A stretch of 64,000 bases of DNA from DATJPR01 sp963811705 (lineage in GTDB: Bacteria; Bacteroidota; Ignavibacteria; UBA10030; UBA6906), in assembly GCA_963811705.1 (NCBI GenBank), contig CAWESL010000022.1, forward strand, positions 1 through 64,000, in the 5' to 3' direction. The translations under genes were made by a program, and so were the position numbers. Below, in pieces: positions 52,475-62,123 of the stretch. The notes beneath the pieces are model-generated. The model did no database searches and was not told the origin of the DNA. It worked only from the letters and a program-made list of their open reading frames with translations. Positions within the stretch are counted from its first letter, which is position 1; each line of letters starts with the position of its first letter.

Positions 52475-54877
52475 GTGAATGATGTTCCACGAATCGCGCC
52501 TGGCGGGCCCGGAATTCCCGGCCGCTGGACGTCGAGCGCAAAAAACGGCATTGGCACGGCTCTCAGCCCGGCAAGTCGTGTCTGGTTCACCCACAGCCAC
52601 GGCATTCTCAACGAAGTGTATTTCCCCGACGTCGACCAGGCGTGCACGCGTAACATGGAGCTGCTCGTCACCAACGGCCGCGATTTCTTTTCGGAGGAGA
52701 AGCGGGATACGCGGTCAACAATCGTTGCCGCGGAAGGGAATCTCCCCTCGCATCACCTCAGGAATACGTGCCTGCAGAACAGATACACGATCGATAAAAC
52801 GATCATCGCCGATCCTCTGCATGACGTGATCCTCCAGCGCATTCTTTTCAGCGCCACCGCAGGCCGGCCGGAGGAGTATCATCTGTACGCCCTGCTCGCA
52901 CCGCATCTCGGGAATTTCGGCGCCGGCAACACCGCCTGGCTCTGCGAATATTCCGGGACCCCCATGCTTTGTGCGCAACGAAATGGTTCGGCACTCGCCC
53001 TGGCAAGCTCGACCGGATTTCTGAAACGCTCCGTCGGATACGTCGGAACTTCTGACGGGTGGCAGGATGTCGCCCGTCATTTCCAGATGACGTGGGAATA
53101 CGATCGCGCCGAGGACGGCAATGTGGCGTTGATCGCAGAACTTGATCACCAGGCGCATGACGGCGCGGTCGTCCTCTCTCTCGGTTTCGGGGAGAACTGG
53201 GGCGAGGCATGCAGCAATGCGCTCGCGGGTCTCCGGCAGGATTTTGAAACGATTGCGAACGATTACCGGCAGCGTTGGCGAAACTGGCAGGAGACTCTGG
53301 CGCCGCTTCACGGGGAGACCAGCAGAACTGAGCACTTCTATCGCGTGAGTCTTTCAGCCCTCCGGGTGTGCGAATCCAAGATCCATCCGGGAGGGATCAT
53401 CGCGAGCCTGTCCATCCCCTGGGGCTTTGCGAAGGGCGATGACGACCTCGGCGGATATCACCTGGTCTGGCCTCGCGACCTCGCTGAGGCAGCGGGAGCA
53501 TTGCTCGCAGCCGGCTCAACAGAGGACATGCGGCGCGTCCTTGAGTATTTGCAGCAAACCCAGGCCGCGGACGGACATTGGCCGCAAAACATGTGGCTCG
53601 ACGGGACGTCGTACTGGTCGGGCGTTCAGATGGACGAGACGGCATTCCCGATCTTGCTGGTCGATCTCGCAGCCCGGAACGGGTCACTCACCAACGACGA
53701 ACTGGCCAGGTACTGGCCGGTCGTCCGGCGTGCCGCCTGCTATCTGATGATCAACGGCCCGGTGACACAGGAGGACCGCTGGGAGGAAGACGCCGGATTT
53801 TCTCCGTTCACGCTTGCGGTTGAAATTTCCGCTCTCCTGGCCGCCGCAAGCTTCGCGGAACGGTTCGAGGAACCCTTGCTCGAACAATACCTGAAGGAGA
53901 CCGCGGACTACTGGAACGCAAACATCGAGCGGTGGACCTACGTCTCCTCGACGGAGCTGTCGCAGCGGTTCGGCGTGCCCGGGTATTACGTCCGGATCGC
54001 CCCCCCGGACGCAAGCGAAGCGTCATCTCCGGCAGGCGGGTTCGTCTCGATCAAGAACCGCCCACCGTCCGATTCCCTCGAGCCCGTCAAAGACATCGTC
54101 AGCCCGGACGCGCTTGCGCTGGTCCGGTTTGGGCTCCGTGCGCCGGACGATCTGCGGATCGTCAACACCGTGAAAGTCGTCGACGCGCTCTTGAAAATCG
54201 CGACCCCGACCGGGCCCGCATGGCACCGGTACAATGACGACGGCTACGGTGAACATGCAGACGGGTAACCGTTCGACGGCACGGGAATCGGCAGAGCCTG
54301 GCCGCTGATGGTTGGCGAGCGGGCACACTACGAGCTCGCCGCAGGAAGGGTCGATGTTGCCCGGCAGCTCCTCTCCACCATGGAATCCTTTGCCAATGAT
54401 GGCGGAATGCTTCCGGAACAGATCTGGGATTCTCCGGATATCCCCGGGCGGGAATTGTATTTCGGCAAGCCTTCAGGTTCGGCAATGCCGTTGGCGTGGG
54501 CGCATGCTGAGTACGTCAAGCTGCTCCGGTCGTTGAAGGACGGCAGCGTGTTCGATATGCCGCCCCATGCGTATCAGCGCTATGTGGTCGACCGGACGGT
54601 TTCTGCGTTGGCCGTGTGGCGCTTCAATCTCAAGTGCACGGAGGTCCCGTCCGGCAAGACCCTTCGGCTCGAAGCCCTCACGCCCGCACTGGTGCATTGG
54701 AGCGCCGATCACTGGCAGCATGTCAGCGATGCTCCGACAGTCGATACGGGATTCGGTCTGCACGTTGTCGATCTCCCGACCGCCGCTCTCCCCGCGGGAA
54801 CCGTGGTCCGGTTCACATTCTACTGGAAGAGTTCCGGGACATGGGAGGGAACGGACTTCGCCGTCGCAGTACGGTAA
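52475..54877 (+). pseudogene. GH15 glucoamylase (glucan 1,4-alpha-glucosidase), one nonsense codon
   Basis: From GTG at 52475 (AAAGGA ribosome site) the frame reads APGGPGIPGRWTSSAKNGIG and SRVWFTHSHGILNEVYFP, an N-terminal beta-sandwich. A catalytic (alpha/alpha)6 barrel with GYHLVWPRDLAEAAGALLAAG follows. At 54266-54268 a TAA falls after EHADG. The same frame then continues PFDGTGIGRAWPLMVGERAHYELA, which holds the second catalytic Glu, to the natural stop. Without the TAA it would be a full 800-residue enzyme. Only one change is needed, so recent mutation, sequencing error or readthrough are all possible. It hydrolyses alpha-1,4-glucans from the non-reducing end to glucose. Confidence 0.88.
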
Positions 54878-54886
54878 GAACACAAA

Positions 54887-54913
54887 CGGTCCCGCCCTGC
54901 GAGGACGGGACCG
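54887..54913 (-). terminator. Hairpin terminator between convergent genes
   Basis: CGGTCCCG (54887-54894) pairs perfectly with CGGGACCG (54906-54913) across an 11-base loop. The minus-strand side is followed by TTTGTGTTCTT, so it best serves the M13 peptidase transcript, and its stem also lies just after the plus-strand glucoamylase. Confidence 0.65.
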
Positions 54914-54937
54914 CGCACAACGACACGACTGAATTTC

Positions 54938-56986
54938 TTACCAGATCTTCGCCCGTTCGTTCACCGGCCGGAACATCGGGTCACCTTCTTTCACGCCAAA
55001 CGCCTTATAGAACGAATCCATGTTCACCACGGGACCGATGGTCCGGTACTTCCCGGGCGAATGGGGATCGATGATCAACCTGCGCCGGAGTTCTTCCGGC
55101 CGGTAGTTCGCCCGCCACATCTGCGCCCACGCGAGGAAGAATCGCTGGTCCGGCGTGAGACCGTCGATGAGTCCGGGGTTGTTCTTGGCGAGTGCCTTCT
55201 GCAGGGCATCGTACGCAATGGTCAGACCTCCGAGGTCGGCGATATTTTCGCCAAGCGTCAGTTTGCCGTTCAGATGCAGCGTGTCGATCGGGGTGAACGC
55301 ATCGTATTCACGTTCGACGAATTGCGTCCGGGCCGTGAAGGCGATCTTGTCGACCGGGGTCCACCAGTCCTGGAGGTTCCCCTTCGCATCGAACTGACTC
55401 CCCTCGTCGTCGAAGCCGTGCGTCATCTCATGACCGATCACCGCGCCCATCCCACCGTAATTCACGGCGTCATCGGCGTTCGGATCGAAGAACGGCGGCT
55501 GCAGAATCCCGGCGGGAAACACGATCTCGTTCATCAACGGATTGTAATACGCGTTGACCGTCGGCGGCGTCATGCCCCACTCTGTTCGGTCGACCGGCTG
55601 CCCGATCTTCGCAAGATCGCGCTGGAACTCGAACGAGTCGGCGCGCATCACGTTGAACACGAGCGGACCGCGGTCGATGTCAAGTCCGGCGTAGCTCTTC
55701 CACTTGTCCGGATATCCGATTTTCACCTGGAAGGCGTCGAGCTTTCCGAGCGCCTTGTATTTTGTCTCGTCGCTCATCCATTGACGGGTCTTGATCCGTT
55801 CACGGAATGCGGCTTTCAGATTCTCCACCATCTCCAACGCACGCTGCTTCGCCTGCGGCGGGAAGTACTTCTGGACATACAACATCCCGAGCGCTTCGCC
55901 GATGCTTCCGTTGACCACGTTGAGGGCGAACTTCCACCGGGGACGCATTTCTTTGGCTCCCGTCAGGGTCTTGCCGTAGAAGGCAAAGTTCTCCGTGATG
56001 AAATTCTTGCTGAGCATCGGTGCCGCTTCATGAAGAATGTGCCACCGGAGGTACGTCTTCCAGTCGGCAAGCGGCCGGTCCTTTAGCATCGTGCTGACCG
56101 CTTTGAAGAAGTCCGGCTGTTCAACATTGAGCACTCCGGGAGACTTGGCGCCGATCTGCATGAAGTACGTCGACCACGGAAACGCGGGCGCGCTCTCTGC
56201 CAGATCGGCGAGTTTCATCTTGTGGTAGGTGGCGTTGGGGTCCCGGCGCTGAACCCGCGTCATCGACGCCTTTGCGAGCTCGGTCTCGATATCCATCACC
56301 GTCTTCGCCGAAACAGCCGCCTGCTCCGCCGTTGCACCTGCAAGTTCGAACATCTTCGCAACGTGCTTCACATATTCATCGCGTAATGTCCTGGAGTGAT
56401 CGTCATCCTTCGTATAGTAGTCGCGGTCCGGGAGACCGAGGCCGCCCTGGGCAATTTGTGCGATGACATTGGTGCTTGCCTTCGCATCCTGTCCGACGTA
56501 GAATTGGAAAATCCCGCCGTACCCGTGCGCATGCAAATATCCGACGGTCGATGAGAGGTCGTTCAGGTTCTGGATTGCATCCACCTTTGCGAGAAGACTG
56601 GCAATGGGTGTAATCCCGTCCTGATCCGCCTGCACGGTGTCCATCGCGCTCGCATACAGGTCGCCGACCCGCTGGAGATTTGTCTCCTTTTGCGCGCCGG
56701 TATTCGCTTCGGCGTTCTCGAGGATCTCTCTGAGGTCTCGATAGTTCTTCTCCGTCAATTCCTCGAAACTCCCATATCTGCTGTACTCAGGCGGGACAGG
56801 ATTTTTCGCAAGCCAACCGCCGTTGGCATATTCAAAAAAGTCCTTCGCCGGTGAAACGGAAGGATCCATATTCGCAGGATTGAGCCCGTGCAGGACCACC
56901 GTGTTCGGCTCATTCGGGGATCCTGCGCCAAGGAACAGGAATGTGACTCCTGCAATCGCAGCAAAGACCACGTTGCGTTTATTCAT
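54938..56986 (-). CDS. M13 family zinc metallopeptidase (neprilysin/PepO-like)
   Basis: The predicted protein has 682 residues with an N-terminal signal or anchor (FAAIAGVTFLFLGAGSPN). The catalytic HEMTH (HExxH) lies near residue 515 in VIGHEMTHGFDDEGSQ. The third ligand and Asp are in LTLGENIADLGGL. NAYYNPLMNEIVFPAGILQ and the C-terminal RTIGPVVNMDSFYKAFG are also standard. It cleaves oligopeptides, most likely in the periplasm. It is complete and apparently monocistronic, ending at a hairpin terminator. Confidence 0.95.
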   Translation of the reverse strand: MNKRNVVFAAIAGVTFLFLGAGSPNEPNTVVLHGLNPANMDPSVSPAKDFFEYANGGWLAKNPVPPEYSRYGSFEELTEKNYRDLREILENAEANTGAQKETNLQRVGDLYASAMDTVQADQDGITPIASLLAKVDAIQNLNDLSSTVGYLHAHGYGGIFQFYVGQDAKASTNVIAQIAQGGLGLPDRDYYTKDDDHSRTLRDEYVKHVAKMFELAGATAEQAAVSAKTVMDIETELAKASMTRVQRRDPNATYHKMKLADLAESAPAFPWSTYFMQIGAKSPGVLNVEQPDFFKAVSTMLKDRPLADWKTYLRWHILHEAAPMLSKNFITENFAFYGKTLTGAKEMRPRWKFALNVVNGSIGEALGMLYVQKYFPPQAKQRALEMVENLKAAFRERIKTRQWMSDETKYKALGKLDAFQVKIGYPDKWKSYAGLDIDRGPLVFNVMRADSFEFQRDLAKIGQPVDRTEWGMTPPTVNAYYNPLMNEIVFPAGILQPPFFDPNADDAVNYGGMGAVIGHEMTHGFDDEGSQFDAKGNLQDWWTPVDKIAFTARTQFVEREYDAFTPIDTLHLNGKLTLGENIADLGGLTIAYDALQKALAKNNPGLIDGLTPDQRFFLAWAQMWRANYRPEELRRRLIIDPHSPGKYRTIGPVVNMDSFYKAFGVKEGDPMFRPVNERAKIW

Positions 56987-57213
56987 GTAGACGCTCCATA
57001 AGGGAAAATTTGCCGCCTCACAGTCCGATGAATACCCGGAATGCAGCGGTCGCCACGATTGTCAAGAGTACAAAGATGAAAAAACGATGGCAGTATGCGG
57101 GTTTTCAAGTCGGCTTTGGGAATGAACGGAAGCACTCTCGTCGCTTACCAAGGCGGCGTCAGAATTCTTTATACGGAGGGGAGGGCAGGAAGGTTTCAAA
57201 CTAGAAGATATTT

Positions 57214-57236
57214 GGCAGCCCGCAAGCCGGGCTGCC
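57214..57236 (-). terminator. Hairpin terminator
   Basis: GGCAGCCCG and CGGGCTGCC form a perfect 9-bp stem with a 5-base loop, 8 bp beyond the stop of the minus-strand sugar-binding-fold gene. A modest T-rich run (AAATATCTTCT) follows on the minus strand. The remaining gap to 57000 has no gene I can support. Confidence 0.65.
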
Positions 57237-57243
57237 CTCGAAG

Positions 57244-58299
57244 TCACTTTGAAAATATGTCGATAAGGAAATCCATTGGCCCGTCAGGCGATTTCCTATT
57301 GGAACGCCAATCATTGTAGCGATCTCGTGTGATCAGCCCAATGGGTCCCTGGTAAATCCCGCCGTGAAGCCGTCCATCCCATACCCGCACTGCGAGAATA
57401 TTCTCTTCACCGACCTTCAGGAGTCCAACCGGAATCGTGTACGTTCTGAGCCAGGAATACTGGCGACCGGTTGGCCCGGGATTTCCGTCTGCGGGAATTG
57501 CGCCTGTTTTTCCGATGACTTGACCATTGAGGTAAGCCTCATCGTAATCATCAATTTTGCCCAGAAGGAATACCATGCGCTTTCCCTCGAACTTCGGGTC
57601 GACCTGGAAATGGAGTCTGTACCATCCGATGCCGTCGTACCCTTTGTACCCCTGAGTCTCCCAATAGGTTGGGACGTAGATTGTCCCCCATCCGCCATCA
57701 TCGAAGCCCGGGGATTTCCACTCTGGCGAATCACCTTTTTGGAACTTCCACATACCGTCCAGGGAGGCATCCGGAAAAGGCGGGTTGCGAACTTCGTAAA
57801 GTCCTACCTCTCCGCCGGTGATTCCGCCGTTCATCTGATCGTCATAAACCCGCACCGCGATGACATTGTCGTCACCTTCATGAAGCAACCAGGCGGGGAT
57901 TTGATATTCACGCTGAACGGAATACTCCGACTCATACGTCGGGGGAAACTGCCCGCAGAATCCAATAAAGCGACCATTGACGTACGTTTCATCCACATCG
58001 TCGACAGCACCGACCTTCAAAATGAGCATTTTGCCCTGGAGCCCCTTGGGAGCCTTAAAGTGCTTTCGGTACCAACCATAGCCGTCGTAGCCTGGATACC
58101 CCTGTTCCTCCCATGGAGAAGGGACGCGGATCGACTCCCAGGAATTATCGTTGAATTTCGGGTTGGCCCATGCCTTGTCGTCCCCCGCTTCAAACTTCCA
58201 TTGTCCGCGCAGGTCCACCAGCCGCGAGATTTCCTGTGCCCGGACAGACTGTGCTCCGATCAGGAGGAAAAGGGCGCTTGCGAAGAGGATCGATTTCAT
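57244..58299 (-). CDS. Exported protein with two GH2-type sugar-binding (jelly-roll) domains
   Basis: The predicted protein has 351 residues from ATG at 58299, with a signal peptide (SILFASALFLLIGAQSVRA). Two copies of a galactose-binding-like beta-sandwich follow, at about residues 25-170 and 185-330. Copy 1 has LRGQWKFEAGDD, VPSPWEEQGYPGYDGYGWYRK and DDVDETYVNGRFIG; copy 2 has LDGMWKFQKGDS, VPTYWETQGYKGYDGIGWYR and DDYDEAYLNGQVIG. This is the N-terminal fold of GH2 beta-galactosidases, but there is no catalytic barrel. It may bind a glycan or serve as an accessory protein. Confidence 0.8.
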   Translation of the reverse strand: MKSILFASALFLLIGAQSVRAQEISRLVDLRGQWKFEAGDDKAWANPKFNDNSWESIRVPSPWEEQGYPGYDGYGWYRKHFKAPKGLQGKMLILKVGAVDDVDETYVNGRFIGFCGQFPPTYESEYSVQREYQIPAWLLHEGDDNVIAVRVYDDQMNGGITGGEVGLYEVRNPPFPDASLDGMWKFQKGDSPEWKSPGFDDGGWGTIYVPTYWETQGYKGYDGIGWYRLHFQVDPKFEGKRMVFLLGKIDDYDEAYLNGQVIGKTGAIPADGNPGPTGRQYSWLRTYTIPVGLLKVGEENILAVRVWDGRLHGGIYQGPIGLITRDRYNDWRSNRKSPDGPMDFLIDIFSK

Positions 58300-58407
58300 G
58301 GTGGTGATCTCCGGAAGATAAAACGGCTCCGACATCATGTGCTTGCTTAATGTACGGAGCCGTTTCTCAGGAATTGTCATTCGCATATTGGTGGTTGTAA
58401 TAAATTG

Positions 58408-58872
58408 TCAGTGTTTTGCCGAATAGCTCGGTCCGACCGGCCCAAAGCTCGCGTCGTGCAGCCGCATGGCGACCCTGGAGAACAACTTTTCCGGAGAATT
58501 GCAGCCGTCGCAGTCGCTGGGCGTGATCAATCCGGGGTTTTCCATGACGGCATTCGCGAGGAACGCTTCGTACCGCACCATTTGGGTCGACCCGTCGACG
58601 ATCAGCTCCTTGATTTCGGATTTCGCTTTGTCCATTGCCAGACCGGGATTCGCCATCCGGATCTGGATCATGTGGGAAAGAGCCGACTCCACCACGCCTT
58701 CGTTCCGGTCAGACAGGCACCAGACCAGATTCTTGATGGCCCGATCGAAGGATACGGCCGCGTTTTTGTAATTGGCGGCGTTGTAGCGTGCTACTCCACC
58801 CGTGGGGGCGACCTGGGCAAATGCCAGGCTTGATGCTGCGAACATTGCGGCGAAGAACAGTTGGCGTTTCAT
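58408..58872 (-). CDS. Small exported protein of unknown function
   Basis: The predicted protein has 154 residues with a signal peptide (LFFAAMFAASSLAFAQ). The mature protein is helical and contains SDCDGCNSPEKLF with two Cys near the C-terminus. A helix with SDRNEGVVESALSHMIQIRM resembles repeats found in some Bacteroidota exported proteins, but I do not recognise the family. It follows the response regulator gene after about 120 bp and could be part of its target set. Confidence 0.6.
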   Translation of the reverse strand: MKRQLFFAAMFAASSLAFAQVAPTGGVARYNAANYKNAAVSFDRAIKNLVWCLSDRNEGVVESALSHMIQIRMANPGLAMDKAKSEIKELIVDGSTQMVRYEAFLANAVMENPGLITPSDCDGCNSPEKLFSRVAMRLHDASFGPVGPSYSAKH

Positions 58873-58995
58873 GGTGTCTTCCTCCTTGCGTTGGTGGTTC
58901 AGATGGTTTCCGAATCTCTGTCGCTCGGTTTACCAAATGATACGGCACGCAATTGCGGAAGATGTGACGGAACCGTCAGGAGATGTAAAGGATTG

Positions 58996-59679
58996 TCACG
59001 GGATGAGCCGGTACCCCGCGCCGTGCACGGTGACAATATGGTGGGGATTCGAGGGATCGTGTTCGATTTTCTGTCTGAGTCGCACGATGAAATTATCGAT
59101 CGTCCGCGTCGTCGGCATGGCATCGTACCCCCACACTTCATTGAGCAGAGTCTCCCGCGACACGTTTTGGTTCTTGTGACACCAGAGATATTTCAGGACT
59201 TCGAACTCCCTTGCCGTCAGCTGGACGTCCTTCCCGTCGCTCACCGCGGTATAGGACTCGAGGTTCGCGACCAACTTCCCGACGGTCACGATTTCTCCTC
59301 CTGCGGCGATGGAAGGATCCTTTCTTCGCAGCACCGCCTTGACACGCGCAAGGAGTTCGCGAAGGCTGAAAGGCTTCAGCACGTAATCGTCGGCACCCAG
59401 CTCGAGTCCCAGGACCCTGTCGATTTCTTCTCCCTTGGCGGTCAGCATGATAATCGGCGTCGTAATCCCGCGCTCCCTCGCCGACCGCAGGACGTCGAAG
59501 CCGGACATCGTGGGAAGCATGACATCCAGCAGCGCAAGGTCATACGAGCCGGTGGTGAGTTTTGCAAGGCCGTCTCCGCCGTCACCGGTGCCATCGACTT
59601 CGTACCCTTCAATCAGGAGATTGTCCTTCAAGCCTTCCCGCATCTTCGGCTCATCTTCGATAATCAGAATCGTCGACAT
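58996..59679 (-). CDS. OmpR-family response regulator
   Basis: The predicted protein has 227 residues. The receiver domain begins STILIIEDEPKMREG with the phosphorylated Asp52 in LALLDVMLPTMSG, followed by ITTPIIMLTAKGEE and the switch Lys in DDYVLKPFSLREL. The C-terminal winged helix has LTAREFEVLKYLWCHKNQ and RTIDNFIVRLRQKIE. It lies 22 bp downstream of the sensor kinase gene and is its cognate partner. Confidence 0.95.
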   Translation of the reverse strand: MSTILIIEDEPKMREGLKDNLLIEGYEVDGTGDGGDGLAKLTTGSYDLALLDVMLPTMSGFDVLRSARERGITTPIIMLTAKGEEIDRVLGLELGADDYVLKPFSLRELLARVKAVLRRKDPSIAAGGEIVTVGKLVANLESYTAVSDGKDVQLTAREFEVLKYLWCHKNQNVSRETLLNEVWGYDAMPTTRTIDNFIVRLRQKIEHDPSNPHHIVTVHGAGYRLIP

Positions 59680-59701
59680 GGTGTGTGAGACTCCTCATTG
59701 G

Positions 59702-61276
59702 TTACGTCGTTGAGATCCAGAGCGTAAAGAGACTCCCCTTGCCAGCGGTGCTCTCGACCGTTGCGCTACCGCCGTGGGCGTCCATGATGTTGCGGACAAT
59801 GGCAAGGCCGACGCCGCTACCGCGTGCCCCTTCTCCCGGGCGCTCCGATGATCGGTAAAACATTTCGAAGATTTTATGAACGTCCTTCCGGGGGATTCCG
59901 ACGCCATGGTCCTCGACCTGCACGAAGACACGGCTGTCGGTCTTCCCGGTCGAGACCTTAAGAAACTTCTCGGACCCGCCGTATTTCACGGCATTGTCAA
60001 TCAGGTTCATCAGGGCCTCGCCGATCGCTTCACCGTCGATCTTGACCGCCGGGAGGGCCCCATCGAGGGCAGTCACCACATGGACGTTCTCGGAGCGAAG
60101 AAGTTCCCGCCAAACGTCGAGGGTATTTTTCACGACGCTGTTCAAATCCGATTCCCGCAGGGTGAACGGCATCCGACCTGCTTCCATGCGTGAAAAGTTC
60201 AGAATGTTGTTTACAAGACGGGAAAGCCTGGCGGTTTCTGAGACAATCGTCGAATAATACTCCTGCTTCTTCGCATCATTCGGGAGTCGGCCGAGCTCCA
60301 GGGTCTCGGCGTACATGCGAATCAGTGCCAGCGGGGTTCTGAGCTCATGCGACACATTGGAGACGAAGTCCGACTTCAGTTTTGCCAACTCACTTTCCCT
60401 CCGCACATTGCGGTAGGTCAGCCATGCACCGGTCAGGAGAAGCAGATCGAGGGCAACGATGATGACCAGCAACTGCCGGGAGCGGGAGGCTGCGAGATCT
60501 TCTGCAGAATCTCCGCGAAAACGTATGCCGACTTCCAGGTTCGGAAAGATCCAGAGCGCCCGTCGCCGGACAATCCTGTCCAGCCCTCCTTCTTCCGTCG
60601 CATACACGGCGTTGTCAGTCCCGTGGCGGAATACGGCCGCGATCAATTGGCTTCCGGCTGTCTCCAGAATGCGCGGGCCCAGGACTTCTCGTGAGAACTT
60701 CTCCGGTTCGATGAGGATTCCACCGAGGCCGTGGGACGCATCGGGAAACTCGACCGGGAACAAGAGCACCACTCGCATGTCTCCCGCGGCGCTGTCGAGC
60801 AATTGCGGCTGGAGCCGCGTGTACCCGGTTTGTCGAAGCTGGATCATTCGCGCAAGACCCGCCGATGCGCCTTTGAAGATTGCTCCCAGCCTCCCCTCAT
60901 CCACGGACATGCCATGTCGCACCCGCGCGTCGACGAGCCGCCCGGACGAGTCGGCGAGAAACGCTCCATCCACCGACGGATGACGATCGAGTTGCAGCGC
61001 AAGGGCGGAATCGAGAGTGTTCCCGTCGAGCATCGCCCTGTTCATGGCCGATGCCCAGATGCTGACAAGGTCCCATGCGTACTGGTTCAACGATGTCAGG
61101 ACGCCGTCGAGCTGCCGGTTGTAGGTATCGGAGAGAATCTTTTCCGTCGTGCTCATCGACGTGAGCTCGTAGACGGAGAACAACAGGACGGGAAGAATGA
61201 TCAGAAGGGTCAGAATTCCGGCCAGCGGTCGACCCGCCGGTCTTCGTTTCTTGCGCCCGGAGCGTGTGTTCACCAT
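59702..61276 (-). CDS. Membrane sensor histidine kinase
   Basis: The predicted protein has 524 residues from ATG at 61276. TM1 is LAGILTLLIILPVLLFSVY, followed by an about 240-residue periplasmic sensing region and TM2 (LLVIIVALDLLLLTGAWLTY). The kinase core has the H-box FVSNVSHELRTPLALIRM, N-box MNLIDNAVKYGG, and G-boxes VEDHGVGIPRKD and GSGVGLAIV. It phosphorylates the response regulator at 58996-59679. The start overlaps the upstream nuclease stop by 7 bp. The signal sensed is unknown. Confidence 0.94.
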   Translation of the reverse strand: MVNTRSGRKKRRPAGRPLAGILTLLIILPVLLFSVYELTSMSTTEKILSDTYNRQLDGVLTSLNQYAWDLVSIWASAMNRAMLDGNTLDSALALQLDRHPSVDGAFLADSSGRLVDARVRHGMSVDEGRLGAIFKGASAGLARMIQLRQTGYTRLQPQLLDSAAGDMRVVLLFPVEFPDASHGLGGILIEPEKFSREVLGPRILETAGSQLIAAVFRHGTDNAVYATEEGGLDRIVRRRALWIFPNLEVGIRFRGDSAEDLAASRSRQLLVIIVALDLLLLTGAWLTYRNVRRESELAKLKSDFVSNVSHELRTPLALIRMYAETLELGRLPNDAKKQEYYSTIVSETARLSRLVNNILNFSRMEAGRMPFTLRESDLNSVVKNTLDVWRELLRSENVHVVTALDGALPAVKIDGEAIGEALMNLIDNAVKYGGSEKFLKVSTGKTDSRVFVQVEDHGVGIPRKDVHKIFEMFYRSSERPGEGARGSGVGLAIVRNIMDAHGGSATVESTAGKGSLFTLWISTT

Positions 61277-62121
61277 GGACGTTCGTAGGAAACCTGGGTT
61301 CGCAGCCGGCTCACCAGCTCCCCGTCCGGTTGGTAGGGGCTCGAGGGTTGCCACTGCGGCATTGCCAGTCGAAGCGCGTCGCCGAACGGAACGCTGCGGA
61401 GTTTTCTGTTGAAGGCAGTAATCATCAGCGGTTCGAGGTTGAGAACATCGAGCGAATTGTACGCCAGGAGAGTCTCAAGCGCCCGGGAATTCTTTGACCG
61501 GCGGTATTCACGCCAGAGCAGAACCGCCATATACCCATCCACACCGTCAAGGTCCCCACGGTCGAGTCCGAGGTGGCGTTCGCATTTCTTGAGGCCGCCC
61601 TGCACTCCCACACTTTTGAGAATGTACCGGAGATCAAGGTGGACCGGTGAGAAGGTTTCTCCAAATTGCCGCTGGATGAATGGCAGATCGAAACTTTTGC
61701 CGTTGAACGTCACCAGCAGTTCCACTGAACGCATGTAGTCGGGAAACTGGTCAAGATTTCTCCCGTGGATGAAATGTTGCAGGTTCACCCCGTCGTACGC
61801 GACGATGGTCGTGATGTGATCGGTCCCCCGCCCCATCCCGGTTGTCTCGATATCCAGGTACACGACCTTGTCCCGGAAATGGCCGTAGAGCCGCCACAAT
61901 TCCGAAGAAGGAAGGCGTTCCGCGAAGAACCGGATGTCGGCCGAGCGCATCGCGCCGCGCGACAGGGCAATGGTGTCGTGCAATGAGAGTCGAACACGAG
62001 GCTCAATCGTCGAACCGCGGTCCTCGCCCACGGCATCCCAGTCGCTGATCCCCGCATCCCAGATCTCCCGCTCCGACCGGACGCTGACTCCAGGGATATG
62101 ACAGAAGGTATGCTGCAGCAT
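61270..62121 (-). CDS. YprB-like ribonuclease H-fold exonuclease
   Basis: The predicted protein has 283 residues from ATG at 62121. The core has DEDD-exonuclease motifs: VVYLDIETTGMG, LVTFNGKSFDLPFIQRQFG, HLDLRYILKSVG, and CERHLGLDRGD with YNSLDVLNLEPLM. YprB-like proteins are predicted RNase H-fold exonucleases; the substrate is not certain. It sits 2 bp downstream of an exported coiled-coil protein and overlaps the kinase start, so it is transcribed with the two-component system. Confidence 0.82.
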   Translation of the reverse strand: MLQHTFCHIPGVSVRSEREIWDAGISDWDAVGEDRGSTIEPRVRLSLHDTIALSRGAMRSADIRFFAERLPSSELWRLYGHFRDKVVYLDIETTGMGRGTDHITTIVAYDGVNLQHFIHGRNLDQFPDYMRSVELLVTFNGKSFDLPFIQRQFGETFSPVHLDLRYILKSVGVQGGLKKCERHLGLDRGDLDGVDGYMAVLLWREYRRSKNSRALETLLAYNSLDVLNLEPLMITAFNRKLRSVPFGDALRLAMPQWQPSSPYQPDGELVSRLRTQVSYERPW

Positions 62122-62123
62122 CG

